Of a stretch of DNA of 27,205 nucleotides, positions 16,479 through 25,964 are shown piece after piece. The DNA lies in NCBI GenBank assembly GCA_964545715.1, contig CAZJHX010000143.1:1-27205 (forward strand), written 5' to 3'. The first letter of the stretch is position 1. The number at the start of each line of letters is the position of its first letter. The translations under genes were made by a program, and so were the position numbers. The DNA is from CAZJHX01 sp964545715 (GTDB lineage Bacteria; Myxococcota_A; UBA9042; GCA-2863065). The notes under the pieces were generated by a model. That model was not told where the DNA came from, made no database searches, and saw nothing but the letters and a program-made list of their open reading frames with translations.

Positions 16479-17129
16479 ATGAAAGGACTGAAAACGACGC
16501 TGGTCGCAGTGTGCCTGGGCGCTGCCACGCCCGGATGCATCGAGCACGACAATTTCCCCGAAAACCGGCTCGAAGAGCAAAGAACCGTCGCCCTCCCCGC
16601 GCACCAATTCGGCCACCAGAAGCCGCCTACCATGCCCGCGTGGGAGGGTGAGCCGCCGGTGGGCGAGCACGTGCCGGTCGTCCAGACGTCCGGTGAGCTG
16701 GCTATTCAGGATGCGGTCATGCTGGGCAACTACGGCTCCATCGGCCTCATCGAGCCTATCGAGGCCGTGGCAAAGGGGTGGTCGGAGCCTGATTACACGA
16801 CCATCTCGCTGGAGGCCACGGCGCCCAACGGTCGAGTCGCCATGCTGATGCTGGAGCTGCAGGTCGGACTCGACGAGCTGGTTCCCCGCACGGTGTTCAC
16901 CGATGAGGATCACTCGCTCGCGGTCACCGTGATCGGCTGCGCAGGGAGCGCGTCAGGGAGCTGGGACATCGACGACGCCGCGACCTCCGTCCGGGTGACC
17001 GTCAGCAGCATGGACCCGGAGTCGCCGTACGCCATCGTGCACGTTCAGGCCAGCTTCGGCGTACCGGGAAAATGGGACACCACGGTCCTCTCAGGCGCCC
17101 TGGAGCTCGGCGGGTTCATCCCCGAGTAG
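16479..17129 (+). CDS. Putative lipoprotein of unknown function
   Basis: A 216-residue protein. The N-terminus MKGLKTTLVAVCLGAATPGC looks like a signal peptide with the modified Cys at residue 20, although the lipobox (TPGC) is weak. The rest is Val/Ser/Thr-rich and probably beta-structured, with two further Gly-flanked regions and no recognised domain. The start is supported by AGGAAG 7 nt upstream. It sits alone behind a sigma-54 promoter, so it is likely made under conditions sensed by an enhancer-binding protein. Its stop is 3 bp from the stop of the convergent transporter gene. I do not recognise its family. Confidence 0.85.
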   Translation: MKGLKTTLVAVCLGAATPGCIEHDNFPENRLEEQRTVALPAHQFGHQKPPTMPAWEGEPPVGEHVPVVQTSGELAIQDAVMLGNYGSIGLIEPIEAVAKGWSEPDYTTISLEATAPNGRVAMLMLELQVGLDELVPRTVFTDEDHSLAVTVIGCAGSASGSWDIDDAATSVRVTVSSMDPESPYAIVHVQASFGVPGKWDTTVLSGALELGGFIPE

Positions 17130-17132
17130 CGG

Positions 17133-18878
17133 TCAGGTGTTCATCATCGTGTAGACGATGTAGGCCGCCACGGCGACCCCCGCCACACCCTCACCCGCGA
17201 TGCCGCCGGACGCGATGGACGCGTTGTATTTGTCGATCCACGCGCGGTTCGTGCGGCGCAGGATGACCCACGCCAGCGCACCGATGGCAAACGGCGTGCA
17301 GTAATACCCGGGAATCATGCAGGCGATGCCCATGCCGATCGCGTTGGGCAGGAACGGCTTGGCGCGCGTGCGCTTTAGAACCGGAATCGCGATGCCGATC
17401 AGCGTCCCAACCAGCGTCGCCCATCCGGCGCCCGGCGGCAGCGCAGCGATCCCCTGGGTCACGAAGTTACCCATGGCGAGCCACGCGGACACCGCCGGCG
17501 CCGGCATGGCCTCGGTGCCGATGCCGTAGGCCTTCTTCACCACGATGTAGATCGGGACGACGGCCATGGCGCCGATGAGGATGCCGAAGATCTGTCCGAT
17601 AACCTGCTTGCGCGGGGTCGCCCCCAACAGGTGACCCGCCTTGAAGTCGTGCATCATATCGCCGGCCTGAGAGGCGCCGCCCGACGTGACCGCGGCCGCG
17701 CCGATGTTGATGGCGACCTCGCCCGCGCCGCCGTACGCCAGCTGGGTGACTTTGCCCATGGCGCCGACCGGGTTGATGTCTGTCTCACCCGTCGCGCGCA
17801 CGCTGACCAGCGCCAGCGCGAACGACAGCATGACGGCCAACACGCCCATCCACGGCGGGATGCCGATCAGCCACCAGGCTGCGATGACGGCGCAGGTCGC
17901 CGCGATGATCATGCCTACGATCCAGGTGCCAACCGGCACGTCGCTGTCGTCCACCGCACCGTCGCCGCCCGCCGCGCCCTTCACGGACGTCAGCGCGCCG
18001 ATGAACACACGCCACTGCAGCGCCAGCTCCGTGAACCCGGAGACCACCATGACGGCGACGCCCGGCCACAGCACAAACTTGAAGACCGACTTGTAATACG
18101 CAGCCGGTGTCGGCACCTCGACCAGCCCGGCGTCGACCACCAGCGGGCCGACGACCGACCAGGCCAGAAAGGATCCGGCGACCATGCTGAACGCGACGCG
18201 AGGACCGACCAGAAAGCCCGCCGCCGTGAGCATCGGCGTCAGGTAGATGCCCTGGCGCATCTCTTTGAACGTGCGCCCCAGAAATGTCCCGGGGAACTTG
18301 TAGACCGCATTCTCGGACAGCCACGCAAAGGGCTTGCCGGTCTCGCGAATCCACGTGAAGCCGAACGAGAACACAGCGATGCCGACCAACATCCACGCTT
18401 TTTGCACCGCCTCCGCGCCGTGGCTGTACATGGAGCGCATCGTCTCGGCGCAGGCGGTGCCGGTCGGAAAGCGCAGCTTCTCGATGACGACCATCTGGCG
18501 ACGCAGCGGGATCGCGAAGCCGACACCACACAGGGCGACCGCCATGGCCCAAAACGTCAGCTGCATGTAGCTGAACTCGTGCCCCAGCTTCTCCAGCGCC
18601 GGTATGGCCGCCACCAGGCCCGCCGCGCTGGCCATCGCACCCGCAGCCGAGCCCGAGGTCTGCGTCATGTTGTTTTCGAGAATCGTGTAGGGCGTCTTGG
18701 GGTTGATCAGGCGAAACAGCGCAAAACCAAGCACAGCCGCCGTCAGCGACCCACCCTCGGTCCAGCCGACCTTGAGGCCCATGAAGATGTTGGCGGCGGA
18801 CACGATGCAGCCGATGCCGACGCCGGCAGCAACGCTGCGAACGGTCAACTCGAGAGGCTTCTGGCCGGACTCGTCCAT
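17133..18878 (-). CDS. OPT-family transporter
   Basis: A 581-residue polytopic membrane protein of the oligopeptide transporter (OPT/YSL-like) family. Diagnostic stretches are NIFMGLKVGWTEGGSLTAAV, ENNMTQTSGSAAGAMASAAG and IPLRRQMVVIEKLRFPTGTA followed by CAE. The hydrophobic profile suggests about fourteen or more helices. Characterised members carry small peptides or metal chelates into cells, usually by proton symport; the substrate here is unknown. ATG 18878 is chosen because AAGGAG lies about 8 nt upstream and the conserved N-terminus follows; in-frame extension upstream would overlap the divergent activator gene. The gap to that gene is 49 bp, so the two may share control elements. Confidence 0.94.
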   Translation of the reverse strand: MDESGQKPLELTVRSVAAGVGIGCIVSAANIFMGLKVGWTEGGSLTAAVLGFALFRLINPKTPYTILENNMTQTSGSAAGAMASAAGLVAAIPALEKLGHEFSYMQLTFWAMAVALCGVGFAIPLRRQMVVIEKLRFPTGTACAETMRSMYSHGAEAVQKAWMLVGIAVFSFGFTWIRETGKPFAWLSENAVYKFPGTFLGRTFKEMRQGIYLTPMLTAAGFLVGPRVAFSMVAGSFLAWSVVGPLVVDAGLVEVPTPAAYYKSVFKFVLWPGVAVMVVSGFTELALQWRVFIGALTSVKGAAGGDGAVDDSDVPVGTWIVGMIIAATCAVIAAWWLIGIPPWMGVLAVMLSFALALVSVRATGETDINPVGAMGKVTQLAYGGAGEVAINIGAAAVTSGGASQAGDMMHDFKAGHLLGATPRKQVIGQIFGILIGAMAVVPIYIVVKKAYGIGTEAMPAPAVSAWLAMGNFVTQGIAALPPGAGWATLVGTLIGIAIPVLKRTRAKPFLPNAIGMGIACMIPGYYCTPFAIGALAWVILRRTNRAWIDKYNASIASGGIAGEGVAGVAVAAYIVYTMMNT

Positions 18879-18915
18879 GGGTCGATCTCCTTGGTTGCGG
18901 CGGAGCCTACCGCAG

Positions 18916-18921
18916 TAAGGT
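18916..18921 (+). promoter_or_regulatory. -10-like TAAGGT, 6 nt before kinase-activator GTG
   Basis: TAAGGT is followed by 6 nt and GTG 18928, the same geometry as upstream of the kinase at 4952. A second hexamer, TAGCAT (18939-18944), lies 10 nt ahead of an alternative GTG at 18955. Confidence 0.35.
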
Positions 18922-18927
18922 GCGGCG

Positions 18928-21900
18928 GTGAAAGGTGGTAGCATCCATGCCCACGTGGATCGCTTCCCCGCCAACGATCGCTACACCCCGGTCGCGCTTC
19001 TGGGCGCCGGCGCCACCAGCCGGGTCTATGCGGTCGAGGACGCACGCAACCCGGGCAAGCATGTGGCGCTGAAGCTGCTGGAGACGGTGCGCGAGAACGA
19101 CTTCGAGGCGGCGCGCGACGAGTTTCTGCTGCTAAGCCGCCTGGACCACCCGCAGCTGACGCCGGTGCTGGACTTCGGACGCCTCGGCGCCGAGCGCCTT
19201 CCTTACTTCACGCAGGCGATAATCCGCGGCGAGCGTCCTCAGGACTACGTTGCCGGGGATCCGCTCAAGGCGGCGGCCGTCGTCGCGCAGGTTGCGTGGG
19301 CGCTTGCCTACGTGCACGGACACGGCGTGCTGCATCTGGACATCAAGCCGGACAACGTGCGCGTTGAAGACGGGCTGGCGCGACTGCTGGACTTCGGCCT
19401 GGCGCGCCGGCCCGACGAGATAGGACGCGCGGGCGGCACCGTGGCCTTCATGGCGCCCGAGGTGCTGGGCGGGCGCGCATTCGATCACCGCGCCGACCTC
19501 TATGGCCTTGGCGCCCTGCTCTATGCGCTGGTCGCGGGCCGGCCGCCGTTCGTGGGCGCCACCTTTGCCGAGGTCGTCGAGCAGATCCTCTTTACGCCGC
19601 CGCTGCCGCTCGACAGCGTCGCGCCCGACTGCCCGGCCGCGCTGGCGGTCCTGGCCGAGCGGCTGCTCAGCCCCGATCCGCAGGCCAGGCCGGACTCCGC
19701 GGTGGCGGTTGTGCGCGAGGTGGCGGCGCTCGACGGAGTGGTGCTGCCGCCGCTGAAGCCGGGCACGCCGGATTGCATCGGTCGCGAGGCCGCGGAGGGG
19801 TTTCTGGCCCAGGCGCACGGGCTGATCCGCCTGCGCGGTCCGGCCGGCATCGGCAAACGCACCCTGATGCGCCGTCGCTTGAATCGGGCCAAGACCACCG
19901 GAGCCGCGACCGGCTGGGGGCACGGTCGTGGGTTGGACGCATTGGAGGCCGCGATTCGCCGGGCCGGCGGCGACCCTCAGCTGCCTCGTCTGGACGGGGC
20001 GTCCAGCGCCGACGCCCGGCGCGCCCAGGTTGCCGCGCTGCAGAGCGCGCTGACCGATGACATGGTGCTGGGGCTGGTGCTGACCTCCGACGCCGACCTG
20101 CCGCCGCTGAAGACGCGCGCGTTGGTGATCTCCGCCACGACGGCCGCGGGCAGCGACGGCCTGACGCTGACGCCTTTCTCCCCGGAAGAGGTGCGCCGAT
20201 ACCTGGTGACCGCGCGGCCCGGGCAGATCATCTCCGAGCGCGATGTGCAGCACGCGACGACACGAACCGGCGGTATCCCGGCGCTGCTGCGTGCGTTTGT
20301 GGCCGATCCCGACGGCGCGCTGGACCTGCGCGAGCGAGCGGCGGCGCTACCTCAGGCCCAGCAGCAAGCGCTTCAGGCGTTGGCGCTGCTGGGCGCTCCG
20401 GCCTCGACGGCGGAGGCGAGCGAGGTGTGCGGAGATGACGTGTCTGCGGCCCTGATCGCGCTGGTGGAGCGCGGCCTGGCCTCGGTCGAGGAGGGCCATC
20501 GCTATGCGCCGCTGCCTCAAGAGCTGCGCATGACCCTGACGGCAGAGCCGCTGGTCCCCGCGCAGGCGATGGCAGCCAGGGCGTGGCGAATCGCGCCGTC
20601 TCTGGGCGCGCTGCGTCTGGCGGGCGACCCGAAGGCACTGGAGGCGGCGCTGCGAAAGGCCATCGATGACGCGCTGGAGCTGGCCACGCGGCGTGCTCAC
20701 CAGCACGAGCTGTTCCAGTTGACCGGCGCGCTGGAAGACGGGCTGGCCCTGGAGCAGACCCTCGATCGTCTGGGCCTGCGCGCCGAGCAGGCCGAGCTGT
20801 TGGGCGGGCTGGACCCCGCGTCGCCGATTGTGCGCGTGCGCCGGGCGTTTCAGCGGATGCTGGCCGGCGCGGGAAAAGACGCGCTGGCGGATGCCGCGGA
20901 GGCCCGACGACTGTCGTCCGACCCCGAGCTGCAGGCGCACGCGCTGAGGATCGACGGGCTGGTGGCGCAACGCGCAGGGGACTACGCGACGGCGGGGCAG
21001 GCGTTTGCCGCGGCCCGGGCGGCGCTGCCCGCGGAGGGCGGCGACCCCATCCTGCGAGCCCACACCGTGCACGACCTGGGCGTGGCAGCGCTGTACCTGG
21101 GCCGCAACGCCGAGGCCATGCCGTGTTTTCGGGAGTCGCTGCGCCTGAAGCTGGAGCACGGCGACGCATCGGGCGCCCGTATCGCACGGCAGAACCTGGG
21201 GATCTGTCACGAGGCGGTGGGCGAGCCGCGGCTGGCCTTGCGCGCATACGAGGGTGCGTTGGCGGACGCGCGAAGGGCGGGCGCGCTGCCGGGCGAGGCC
21301 TGGAATCACATGGCGCTGGGCGGGCTGCTGCGAGCGATGGGACGGCGCGACGACGCGCGAAGCCACCTGGACGCGGCGGAGCGGGTGGCCCAGCAGCTGA
21401 AGCAGCCTATGCTCAGCTCCGGAATCGCGACGGAGCGGGCGCTCTTGGACGGCTCACGCGAGACGCTGACGACGGCCGTGGGCCGGGCAAAAGAGGCGGG
21501 GGACGGCTACAACGCGGACCGGCTGGGGCTGGCGATCGCGGCGCTGGCGCTGCGTGCGGGCGAGCAGCCGGCGACGATCCCGGGCGCCGAGCACTTTCCC
21601 GAGCGCCACGCAGCGCTGACGGCGGTGGCGGCGGCGCGCGCGGGCGAGCCGTCCGAGGTCGACGACAGCGCGGACCCGATCATGGCGATCGCACGCGCCG
21701 AGGTGCTGCGCCGCCAGGACAGCCCGCACGAGGCCGATCAGGTGCTGGCGGACGCGCTGGAGCGCACCTGGCAGGCCGACGAGCGGACGTGGCTGCGAGA
21801 GGCGGCCGGCGGGTCGGCGGATGCGGCGCTGATCGCCGGCGAGGCGGAGCTGGCGCTGCAGATCCTGGAGCTGACGCGAACCCTGCGCAGCGTGGAGGCC

Positions 21901-23409
21901 TCGGCCGAGGTCGTGGACCTGGTGCTGGACACGGCCATCGACGTGACCCACGCCGAGCGCGGCTTTTTACTGTTGAAGACACGCAGCGCCGTGAAGGTAG
22001 CGGCCGCTCGAAACCTGGACCGCGAGAAAGTGCAGAAGGGGCTGCAGCGCATCTCTCGTGGCGTGGCCCTGGAGGTGCTGCGAACCGGCGAGCCGGTCCG
22101 GCTGGTCAGCGCGCAGACAGACACCCATCTGCAGGTGGACGCGTCCATTCAGGATCTGGGCCTCGAGAGCGTGCTGTGCGTGCCGTTGCGCGGCGCGGGG
22201 GACGAGGTGGTCGGCGCGCTGTACCTCGACCACCGCTTTCGGCAGGGCGTGTTTGACCGCCGGGTGGTGCGCTTCGTGGAGCTGTTGGCCGACCAGGCGG
22301 CGCTGGCGCTGGACGCGGCGCGCATTTTGGAGGCGGCGCGCGCTCAGACCGAGGAGGTGCAGCGGCTGAACCGCATTCTCAGCGAGCGCGAGGCGGCGGC
22401 CCAACGCGAATTGGCGGATACGCGGCTGTTGCTGTCGGCGACGCGATCCGAGCTGCACACCCGCTACGAGTATCCGGGCGTGCTGGGCCACAGCCGCGCG
22501 CTGAAGCAGGTGTTCGCGGTGCTGGATCGGGTGATTCCGACCACGCTGAGCGTCCTGCTGGAGGGTGAGAGCGGCACCGGCAAAGAGCTGCTGGCGCGCG
22601 CCGTCCACACCAGCGGCCCGCGGGGCGAGGGCCCGTTTACGGCGGTCAACTGCGGCGCCATCCCGCGCGACCTGTTCGAGAGCGCCTTCTTCGGTCACAC
22701 CAGGGGCGCGTTCACGGGCGCGGACCAGGACAAACAGGGGTTCTTTGCCCTGTCGAACCGCGGCACCTTGTTTTTAGACGAGATCGGCGAGCTGCCGCTG
22801 GACGGCCAGGCCAAGCTGCTGCGCGTGTTGGAGACCGGCACGTTCTGGCCGGTTGGTGGCGCTCGGGAGCAGCGCTCCGACGTTCGGGTTGTGACGGCGA
22901 CGAACCGCAATCTGGCGCAGATGGTGACCGCCGGCGATTTTCGCGAGGACCTCTTCTACCGGGTCGCTCAGGTCCGCGTACCGGTCCCCCCGCTGCGAGA
23001 GCGCCCCGAGGACATCCCGCTGCTGGTCCGCGCGCTGCTGGGCGACAGCGACATCAGCAGCGATGCGATCCGGGCGCTGACCACCTACGGCTGGCCGGGC
23101 AACGTGCGCGAGCTGAAGAACGAGATAGAGCGCGCCGTCGCCATGTCAGGGGGAAACATCAGCGCGGACGACCTGAGCCCGGCCGTACGCACGGCGACCA
23201 GCGCCGGCGCGTCCTCGGCCGGCGGCCTGCCCGCGTTCCATGGAGATCTCAAGACCTACGTAGACAACATCGAGCGCCGAATCGTCACCGAGTCGCTCAA
23301 GAAGTTCAGCGGCAACATCACGAAGACCGCAGAGTTTCTACGCCTCAGCCGTCACGGGCTGCGCAAGAAGATGGAGCGGCTGGGGATTCAGGGCAGCGGG
23401 GAGACGTGA
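18928..23409 (+). CDS. Ser/Thr kinase - P-loop - TPR - GAF - sigma-54 activator fusion
   Basis: A 1493-residue multidomain regulator. In order: a Hanks-type kinase (about 18-275; LLGAGATSRVY loop, HLDIKPDN with D138 and K140, DFG at 155, FMAPE); a P-loop region (GPAGIGKRT, about 304-312) of AAA/STAND type; helical TPR-like repeats (about 640-930); a GAF domain (about 990-1130); a short coiled coil; a sigma-54 AAA+ domain (about 1180-1420) with GESGTGKE (1213), GAFTGA (1259), Walker B TLFLDEIGELP and YGWPGNVRELK; and a Fis-like HTH (about 1450-1490, TAEFLRLSRHGLRKKM). The kinase has HLD where HRD is usual, a non-RD type. One chain could sense a ligand, phosphorylate and activate sigma-54 transcription. 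GTG 18928 is tentative; GTG 18955 would also precede the kinase domain. The end overlaps the next gene by 22 bp. Confidence 0.94.
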   Translation: MKGGSIHAHVDRFPANDRYTPVALLGAGATSRVYAVEDARNPGKHVALKLLETVRENDFEAARDEFLLLSRLDHPQLTPVLDFGRLGAERLPYFTQAIIRGERPQDYVAGDPLKAAAVVAQVAWALAYVHGHGVLHLDIKPDNVRVEDGLARLLDFGLARRPDEIGRAGGTVAFMAPEVLGGRAFDHRADLYGLGALLYALVAGRPPFVGATFAEVVEQILFTPPLPLDSVAPDCPAALAVLAERLLSPDPQARPDSAVAVVREVAALDGVVLPPLKPGTPDCIGREAAEGFLAQAHGLIRLRGPAGIGKRTLMRRRLNRAKTTGAATGWGHGRGLDALEAAIRRAGGDPQLPRLDGASSADARRAQVAALQSALTDDMVLGLVLTSDADLPPLKTRALVISATTAAGSDGLTLTPFSPEEVRRYLVTARPGQIISERDVQHATTRTGGIPALLRAFVADPDGALDLRERAAALPQAQQQALQALALLGAPASTAEASEVCGDDVSAALIALVERGLASVEEGHRYAPLPQELRMTLTAEPLVPAQAMAARAWRIAPSLGALRLAGDPKALEAALRKAIDDALELATRRAHQHELFQLTGALEDGLALEQTLDRLGLRAEQAELLGGLDPASPIVRVRRAFQRMLAGAGKDALADAAEARRLSSDPELQAHALRIDGLVAQRAGDYATAGQAFAAARAALPAEGGDPILRAHTVHDLGVAALYLGRNAEAMPCFRESLRLKLEHGDASGARIARQNLGICHEAVGEPRLALRAYEGALADARRAGALPGEAWNHMALGGLLRAMGRRDDARSHLDAAERVAQQLKQPMLSSGIATERALLDGSRETLTTAVGRAKEAGDGYNADRLGLAIAALALRAGEQPATIPGAEHFPERHAALTAVAAARAGEPSEVDDSADPIMAIARAEVLRRQDSPHEADQVLADALERTWQADERTWLREAAGGSADAALIAGEAELALQILELTRTLRSVEASAEVVDLVLDTAIDVTHAERGFLLLKTRSAVKVAAARNLDREKVQKGLQRISRGVALEVLRTGEPVRLVSAQTDTHLQVDASIQDLGLESVLCVPLRGAGDEVVGALYLDHRFRQGVFDRRVVRFVELLADQAALALDAARILEAARAQTEEVQRLNRILSEREAAAQRELADTRLLLSATRSELHTRYEYPGVLGHSRALKQVFAVLDRVIPTTLSVLLEGESGTGKELLARAVHTSGPRGEGPFTAVNCGAIPRDLFESAFFGHTRGAFTGADQDKQGFFALSNRGTLFLDEIGELPLDGQAKLLRVLETGTFWPVGGAREQRSDVRVVTATNRNLAQMVTAGDFREDLFYRVAQVRVPVPPLRERPEDIPLLVRALLGDSDISSDAIRALTTYGWPGNVRELKNEIERAVAMSGGNISADDLSPAVRTATSAGASSAGGLPAFHGDLKTYVDNIERRIVTESLKKFSGNITKTAEFLRLSRHGLRKKMERLGIQGSGET

Positions 23410-24605
23410 AGCTGATCGGCCGCCTGAAACGTCAGGCGGTCGGGCAACAACAGCGGCACGGTGGCGTCGACGTCCTCGGGAGAGAGCAGGTGATCGCGCC
23501 ACGGGATCTGCTCCGCATCCCATTTGTTGCCGAAGACGCGCAGGCCGTTTTTCCCCGAGACCCAGGCGACCCAGCTGCCGGCGATGGTCGGCAGGCCGCT
23601 GTAAGACCCCTGGTTTACCTTGCCGAACGGCTCTGCCCCGGCGACCTCCCACTGCGCGATGGTGCCGCGATAGACCTCAAAGGCCTGCAGCTTGGGTTGA
23701 GGCCGCGGCTGACCCTCCTGGTCCAGCGGCCACTCACGCCAGTCGAGCCAGATGATGCGATCGCCGTCGACGTCGGCAAACGCCTGCTTGCCCTTCTCTG
23801 CGACCAGCGGCTTGGCGGTGCCGCCCACGATGCCGTAGATGTCCGCCAGGTCGCTGCCGTCGCCGTTGAAGACGCCGTCCAGGTCCTCGTCGCGAAAGTC
23901 GGTCCAGACGACGAGGTCGCCACTGAGCGCGACGAAGCGCTGGTCCGCCTGCGACTTGTCGGCCCATTTGGGGATGCCCGTCTTGCGATCGACGAGCCGG
24001 ATCTGGGCCACCCCGTCACGCTCGTCCTCCCAGGCGATCCAGCGCTTGGAGATCCGGGGCCGCAGCTGCGGCTTGCCGGTGGGCTCCAGCTTGGAGTTGG
24101 TCTGGTCCGTGCGCATGATGACCTGAGGCGGATCGCCGTCGGTAAAGACGATCACGTCCTCATGCACGTCCGGCCACCGCACGTCGGCCCCGTCCGCGAT
24201 CAGCATGAGGGTGACGCGCGTGACCAGGTCGTGGAGCCGCAGCCCGCCACCGGGTGAGGCCCAGACGATCACGCCGCAGTGGGCCGCGTGATGGCGTCCC
24301 GGCCCTATGCTCTCACGAACCTCTCCCAGCACGGCGTCGGTGGCGTCCGGCAGCGTGTCGGGACACTCGATCTCAGGCTCGCCCGTGTCGACCGACGTGT
24401 CCGGATCACCCGAATCGGTGTCCACGTCCTCGGACGTGTCCGAGCCGGTGTCTGAGCCCGTGTCCGTGCCGGTGTCGGCCGTGCCGGTGTCGCCGCTGGT
24501 CTGCGCGTCGCCTGTATCCGCGACACCGCCCGTGGCCGAATCGTCGGCGGGCGCCGCAGAGCAGGCGACGAGCGAGAACGCGATGGCTGTGATGAAGAGA
24601 CGCAT
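23388..24605 (-). CDS. Lipoprotein with Asp-Thr-Gly linker and TolB-like beta-propeller
   Basis: A 405-residue lipoprotein. The signal peptide ends at SLVAC (Cys 15). Residues about 20-75 are a Thr/Asp/Gly/Ser linker with several TDTG and SDTG units, and the remaining 320 residues show repeated strands such as VIVWASPGGG, ISKRWIAWEDERDG, LVVWTDFRDEDLDGV and RIIWLDWREWP. Repeats of the form vhWxDxRxxxxDIY are typical of TolB-like six-bladed propellers, here displayed outside the cell by the linker. The ligand is unknown. ATG 24605 follows TATACT by 10 nt. It lies 19 bp downstream of another lipoprotein gene and is probably co-transcribed with it. Its 3' end overlaps the giant kinase-activator gene by 22 bp. 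Confidence 0.88.
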   Translation of the reverse strand: MRLFITAIAFSLVACSAAPADDSATGGVADTGDAQTSGDTGTADTGTDTGSDTGSDTSEDVDTDSGDPDTSVDTGEPEIECPDTLPDATDAVLGEVRESIGPGRHHAAHCGVIVWASPGGGLRLHDLVTRVTLMLIADGADVRWPDVHEDVIVFTDGDPPQVIMRTDQTNSKLEPTGKPQLRPRISKRWIAWEDERDGVAQIRLVDRKTGIPKWADKSQADQRFVALSGDLVVWTDFRDEDLDGVFNGDGSDLADIYGIVGGTAKPLVAEKGKQAFADVDGDRIIWLDWREWPLDQEGQPRPQPKLQAFEVYRGTIAQWEVAGAEPFGKVNQGSYSGLPTIAGSWVAWVSGKNGLRVFGNKWDAEQIPWRDHLLSPEDVDATVPLLLPDRLTFQAADQLHVSPLP

Positions 24606-24615
24606 GAGGTTCGTG

Positions 24616-24621
24616 AGTATA
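24616..24621 (-). promoter_or_regulatory. -10-like TATACT before propeller lipoprotein gene
   Basis: TATACT on the minus strand lies 10 nt before ATG 24605, within the gap behind the upstream lipoprotein gene. It could supply an internal promoter with a very short leader. No -35 box is evident. Confidence 0.3.
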
Positions 24622-24624
24622 ACG

Positions 24625-25812
24625 CTACTGCTTGTGAAGGATCAGCCCGCCGGAGCCGACGATCCACTGGCCCTGCGGCGCATCCACGATGTCGAGCAGG
24701 TCGTTCGTCACGCCCGTCTCGATGCTGTACCAGGACATGGCTTTGCCGGCCAGGCCCCACGCTGCGCCACCGTCGCTGACGACGGTCGCGGTGCCCCACT
24801 CGCTGACTGCGAGCGCGTTGGCGTTGCCGTTCAAGGCGCCCTCGTACGTGAACCACTCGTCGTACGCGCGCATGGCGATCGTGCCGTCCGCGCCGATGAC
24901 GTACCACTTGTCGGCCGAGTCGCCGGCGATGCCGACCAGGTCCGCGCCGGTGGGCGACTTCACCTGGCCCCAGTGCTTGCCGTTGTATTTCATGATGACG
25001 CCGCCGTCGCCGACCGCCCAGATGTTCCAGCCGTCGGCGCCCCAGACGTCGTTCAGGTCACCGGCCAGGTCTCCGTTATCGGTGAAGGCGTACATCTTGA
25101 ACCAGTCGCCCTCGTAGCCCGAGTAGAGGATCGTGCCGGCCGCGCCCACCGCCACGCCCTTGTACGTCTCTTTCGGCGCCGAGAACCAGACGCTGTGCAG
25201 GTCGCTCTTGGTGGTGCTCTCCTCGAGCTGCCCGTCGCCGATGATCACGCCGCCGGCGCCGACCGCTGTAGCCACAGTGCCGCGACCATGCACGGCGTAG
25301 AGCGGGGAGTCGACCTCAGTCTCGGTGGACCAGCCCACGCCGCCCTTGGTGCTGACGTTCAAGCGACCATCCGCCCCCGCCACCCAGACGGCGCCCTCGG
25401 CCGAGACCCACACGCCGTTGAGATCGCCCAGCTCAGGGGTGGTCTGCACAACCCAGCCCTTGTCGTTGGGCTGTGTCGGGTCCTTGGGATCATCCGCGGG
25501 ATCTTTGACCGGCTCATCGGGCCGCTCGGGGGTCTCATCCTCCTCGGGCGGATCGTCGACCAGCGGGTCGTCGGTGGGTGCGTCGGGCGCCGGCGTCTCC
25601 AGGGCGACCACCTCGTCGACCGGATCCGAGACCGGCGCAGCGTCGGGCGCGCCGGCCGGATCATCGGCCGGATCGCCATCAGCCGGGGTGACTGCCGGCT
25701 CATCATTTACGGTCTCGTCAAAGTCGGGAACCTGGCCCGGCTCGGAGTTCATTGTCGTGCAGCCCATCGCCGTCATCGCGGCCAGCCCAACCATCAGTGC
25801 CATCTGCTTCAT
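24625..25812 (-). CDS. Lipoprotein with acidic/Pro linker and WD/YCF48-like propeller
   Basis: A 395-residue lipoprotein. The signal peptide ends at MTAMGC (Cys 18). Residues about 20-118 are a Pro/Asp/Glu/Ala-rich linker, unlike the Thr/Gly linker of its downstream neighbour. Residues about 125-395 repeat units of the form LNGVWVSAEGAVWVAGADG (also LHSVWFSAP, LNDVWGADGWNIWAVGDGG and LLDIVDAPQGQWIVGSGG), the pattern of YCF48/BNR-like beta-propellers. These are usually binding scaffolds; no enzyme motif is visible. ATG 25812 is the first start of the signal peptide, and ATG 25803 is an alternative. It is separated by 152 bp from the EEP gene upstream, so its promoter may lie there. Confidence 0.88.
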   Translation of the reverse strand: MKQMALMVGLAAMTAMGCTTMNSEPGQVPDFDETVNDEPAVTPADGDPADDPAGAPDAAPVSDPVDEVVALETPAPDAPTDDPLVDDPPEEDETPERPDEPVKDPADDPKDPTQPNDKGWVVQTTPELGDLNGVWVSAEGAVWVAGADGRLNVSTKGGVGWSTETEVDSPLYAVHGRGTVATAVGAGGVIIGDGQLEESTTKSDLHSVWFSAPKETYKGVAVGAAGTILYSGYEGDWFKMYAFTDNGDLAGDLNDVWGADGWNIWAVGDGGVIMKYNGKHWGQVKSPTGADLVGIAGDSADKWYVIGADGTIAMRAYDEWFTYEGALNGNANALAVSEWGTATVVSDGGAAWGLAGKAMSWYSIETGVTNDLLDIVDAPQGQWIVGSGGLILHKQ

Positions 25813-25945
25813 CTTGTCGTGCCCTCTCGTCCTTTGAAGTTGACGAGCCCACTACAAGGCAAGCATCGTGCCGTCTTACAGCAATATGATTTCAGCAGGT
25901 TACGACACAGGCTGTAGCGAATTGGCAGCCTACAGGCGCCCGGCC

Positions 25946-25960
25946 GGCAACTAAGTTGCC
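25946..25960. repeat. Inverted repeat downstream of EEP lipoprotein gene
   Basis: GGCAACT-A-AGTTGCC is a perfect 7-bp inverted repeat with a single central base (as a hairpin, a 6-bp stem with a TAA loop). It begins 4 bp past the stop of the minus-strand gene. No T-tract follows, so terminator function is uncertain. A second pair, CTGTAG/CTACAG, lies a little farther downstream at about 25912-25935. Confidence 0.5.
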
Positions 25961-25964
25961 ACCG

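Noticed and set aside
17631..18941. 436-residue plus-strand frame
   Set aside because: Antisense to the OPT transporter and overlapping the divergent start region; no domain.
21123..22256. 377-residue frame inside the kinase-activator gene
   Set aside because: Gly/Arg/Ala-rich alternative frame of a well-supported multidomain protein.
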